Assembly (NCBI RefSeq): GCF_918697865.1
Contig: NZ_CAKKMV010000002.1
Span: forward strand, 422,716 to 486,715
DNA: 64,000 nucleotides
Direction of reading: 5' to 3'
Source of the DNA: Massilia sp. Bi118
GTDB lineage: Bacteria > Pseudomonadota > Gammaproteobacteria > Burkholderiales > Burkholderiaceae_D
The stretch's first letter is position 1. Every line of letters begins with the position of its first letter. The notes beneath the pieces were generated by a model. That model was not told where the DNA came from and ran no database searches. It worked only from the letters and a program-made list of their open reading frames with translations. Positions 62,363 through 64,000 of this stretch are shown here, one piece after another. The position numbers and the translations under genes are program-made.

Positions 62363-64000
62363 TCAGAAGGTATAACGCGCGCCCAGGCTAAACAGCCGCC
62401 CACGCGCACCCTCGTAATCCAGCGGGTTAAACGAGGTAGCGCCATAGGTGGTCGGATCGAGCGGCGCGACCTTGTCGAACAGGTTCTGGATCGAGCCGAA
62501 CACTTCCCACTGCGGCGCCGGCTTCCAGCGCGCCGTCAGGTCCCAGGTGATGAAGGAGGGCAGTTCGCAGCTGGCGTTCGGCGTGTTGCCGCCGTTGTCG
62601 AAGGTGATCGCGCATTCGTCGCCGCGGAACAGGGTGTTGTCGATCTTGCCGCGGAAGTTGGCGTTTAGCGAAGCCCGCCAGTCGTTGCGCTCCCAGCCGA
62701 AGCGGAAGTTGGCGCGGTTGTCGGGCGTGCCCGTGCAGTTCGTCACGTCGCAGTTGCCGTGGGTGCCGGCGAATTCGCGCGAGGTGCCGTCCGGCTCGGT
62801 ACGCAGCCATTCGAAGAAGTGGGTGTACTTGACGTCGAAGGTCGCCTTTCCGTAGTTGTTCGGCAGATTGTGGGCATAGCGCGCATCGACGTCGATGCCG
62901 CGCACCTTGGTCTGGTTCGAGTTGATATAGCGGGTCAGGACCGCGGTGATCGGGCCGGGGTCGCCGGGAATGCCGCTTACATTGGTCGCATCGCGGGCCA
63001 CCGAGCCGGCGGCGATGGCGGAATCGATCTGCTCCTGGTTGATCTCGTTCTTGCGCTTGATCTTCCAGTAGTCGATCGAGATGCTGGTGCGCGGCAGCGG
63101 GTCCCAGATCACGCCCAGGCTGTAGTTGCGCGAGCGTTCCGGCGACAGGGCCGGGTTGGGCGAGGTGATCACTGCCACCGCCGCCGTGTTGCAGGCGCTG
63201 GCAATACCCAGGGCGCAGCGCACCGGATCCTCGGCGGTCGCGAACGCAGCCAGGCCGCCGCGTCCGTTCTCGGCGAAGCTCGGCGCCCGGAAGCCCCGTG
63301 CGAAGGTGCCGCGCAAGGCGAAGGAGCGCGTCGGCGTCCATTTCAGGCCGGCTTTCGGGGTGTAGGAGTCGCCGACGTCGGTGAAGTGGTCCCAGCGTAC
63401 CGCCGCCGAGGCTTCGAGGTTGAAGGGCAGCGGCGCCAGTGCCTCGCCGTACAGCGCGAACACATTGCGCTGGCCGGCATAGGCCGAGTAGCCCAGGCCG
63501 ATGACGTTGCCGCGTTCGGTGCCCATGGTCGGCTGCAGCTCGGTCTTTTCGTGGCGCCATTCGGTGCCGACCGCCAGGCCCAGCGGACCGGCCAGGAAGG
63601 GCAGGCCGGCGAACTCGCGCGTGGCTTTCAGGTCCCACTGGACCATCTTGGTGTTGGCCGGGTTGCCGATGGCCGGCGACAGGGCCGCGTACAGGGCCGG
63701 CGAATTCAGGCCGGCGTTCTCGCCGATGCGCCAGACCGTACCCGGCGGCAGCGCCGCATAGGCCGGGCTGTTGGCCGTTGCCGCCGCCACGTTTTCCGGG
63801 CTCGGGTCGAGCAGGGCGCGGGCGACGTCGCGCTGCAGGAAGCCGCGGTTGGTGGTGTAGACGTGGTTGTGCGAGAACAGCAGCGCGGAATCCCAGTCCC
63901 AGCCGTAATTGCTGCCCTTGAGGCCGCCGACCCAGCGCACGAACTGGCCTTCGAAGCGGGCAGTGGTGGGGCCGACGTCGGCCGCCAGGTAGCGCAGGGT
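62363..64000 (-). CDS. TonB-dependent outer-membrane receptor, partial (barrel half)
   Basis: The last 545 codons of a receptor whose start lies past the right edge. The frame stays open to base 64000, reading TLRYLAADVGPTTARFEG before the part that can begin at an internal GTG (63940), so that GTG is not the real start. The visible part is barrel: GTFARGFRAPSFAENG, ISIDYWKIKRKNEINQEQI, IQNLFDKVAPLDP and a C-terminal strand ending LGARYTF. It resembles the receptors at 40238 and 45383-48169. The plug domain is outside the window. Convergent with tldD. Substrate unknown. Confidence 0.93.
   Translation of the reverse strand, partial: TLRYLAADVGPTTARFEGQFVRWVGGLKGSNYGWDWDSALLFSHNHVYTTNRGFLQRDVARALLDPSPENVAAATANSPAYAALPPGTVWRIGENAGLNSPALYAALSPAIGNPANTKMVQWDLKATREFAGLPFLAGPLGLAVGTEWRHEKTELQPTMGTERGNVIGLGYSAYAGQRNVFALYGEALAPLPFNLEASAAVRWDHFTDVGDSYTPKAGLKWTPTRSFALRGTFARGFRAPSFAENGRGGLAAFATAEDPVRCALGIASACNTAAVAVITSPNPALSPERSRNYSLGVIWDPLPRTSISIDYWKIKRKNEINQEQIDSAIAAGSVARDATNVSGIPGDPGPITAVLTRYINSNQTKVRGIDVDARYAHNLPNNYGKATFDVKYTHFFEWLRTEPDGTSREFAGTHGNCDVTNCTGTPDNRANFRFGWERNDWRASLNANFRGKIDNTLFRGDECAITFDNGGNTPNASCELPSFITWDLTARWKPAPQWEVFGSIQNLFDKVAPLDPTTYGATSFNPLDYEGARGRLFSLGARYTF

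Overview
The window is GC-rich, densely coded chromosomal DNA from a betaproteobacterium. The glnA - DUF4124 gene - ntrB - ntrC order, the many TonB-dependent receptors and the general gene content fit the Oxalobacteraceae (Massilia-like); this is inference from gene content, with no rRNA to confirm it. I saw no tRNA, rRNA, CRISPR array, transposase, prophage or plasmid gene. It contains 33 CDS supported as real genes, two of them cut by the window edges, plus one unrecognised fragment at the left edge.

Left part (1-19.9 kb), mostly housekeeping: an acyl-CoA-binding protein and an FKBP isomerase; a tightly overlapping four-gene run (YVTN beta-propeller, polysaccharide deacetylase, sterol-desaturase-like protein, EI24 membrane protein); an Asp-box lipoprotein convergent to it across a palindromic repeat; a CinA/molybdopterin-domain protein; a large class A penicillin-binding protein; an orphan TAXI-type binding protein; an NHL lipoprotein and a rhodanese; then the nitrogen regulation block glnA, DUF4124, ntrB, ntrC, with a clear sigma-54 promoter and two NtrC sites before glnA; then corA.

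Middle part (20-52.3 kb): seven of the window's eight TonB-dependent receptors. Three are Oar-like, with a carboxypeptidase-regulatory-like N-terminal domain (starts 23125, 29308, 32937), and four are ordinary plug-barrel receptors. Between them lie an FAD oxidoreductase with an RhtA-like exporter, rsmE, tkt-gap, an S9 peptidase and map. The receptors mostly stand alone, with long AT-rich leaders and strong terminators. Four leaders share a TTGACA-N13-WATG element. No TonB, ExbBD or inner-membrane transporter is nearby, so the receptors must use energy-coupling genes elsewhere.

Right part (52.7-64 kb): glnE (the adenylyltransferase that modifies GlnA) divergent from a yhdP-like AsmA-family gene, a nit1-type amidase and tldD; the eighth receptor runs off the right edge.

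Working together: GlnA, NtrB, NtrC and GlnE form the nitrogen-assimilation control circuit. The receptors and the secreted peptidase suggest an organism that feeds on polymers or peptides, but no receptor substrate can be named from sequence. I found no convincing new multi-gene system; the best leads are the shared receptor leader motif, the stop-codon-containing palindromic repeat, and several proteins with altered motifs or insertions.
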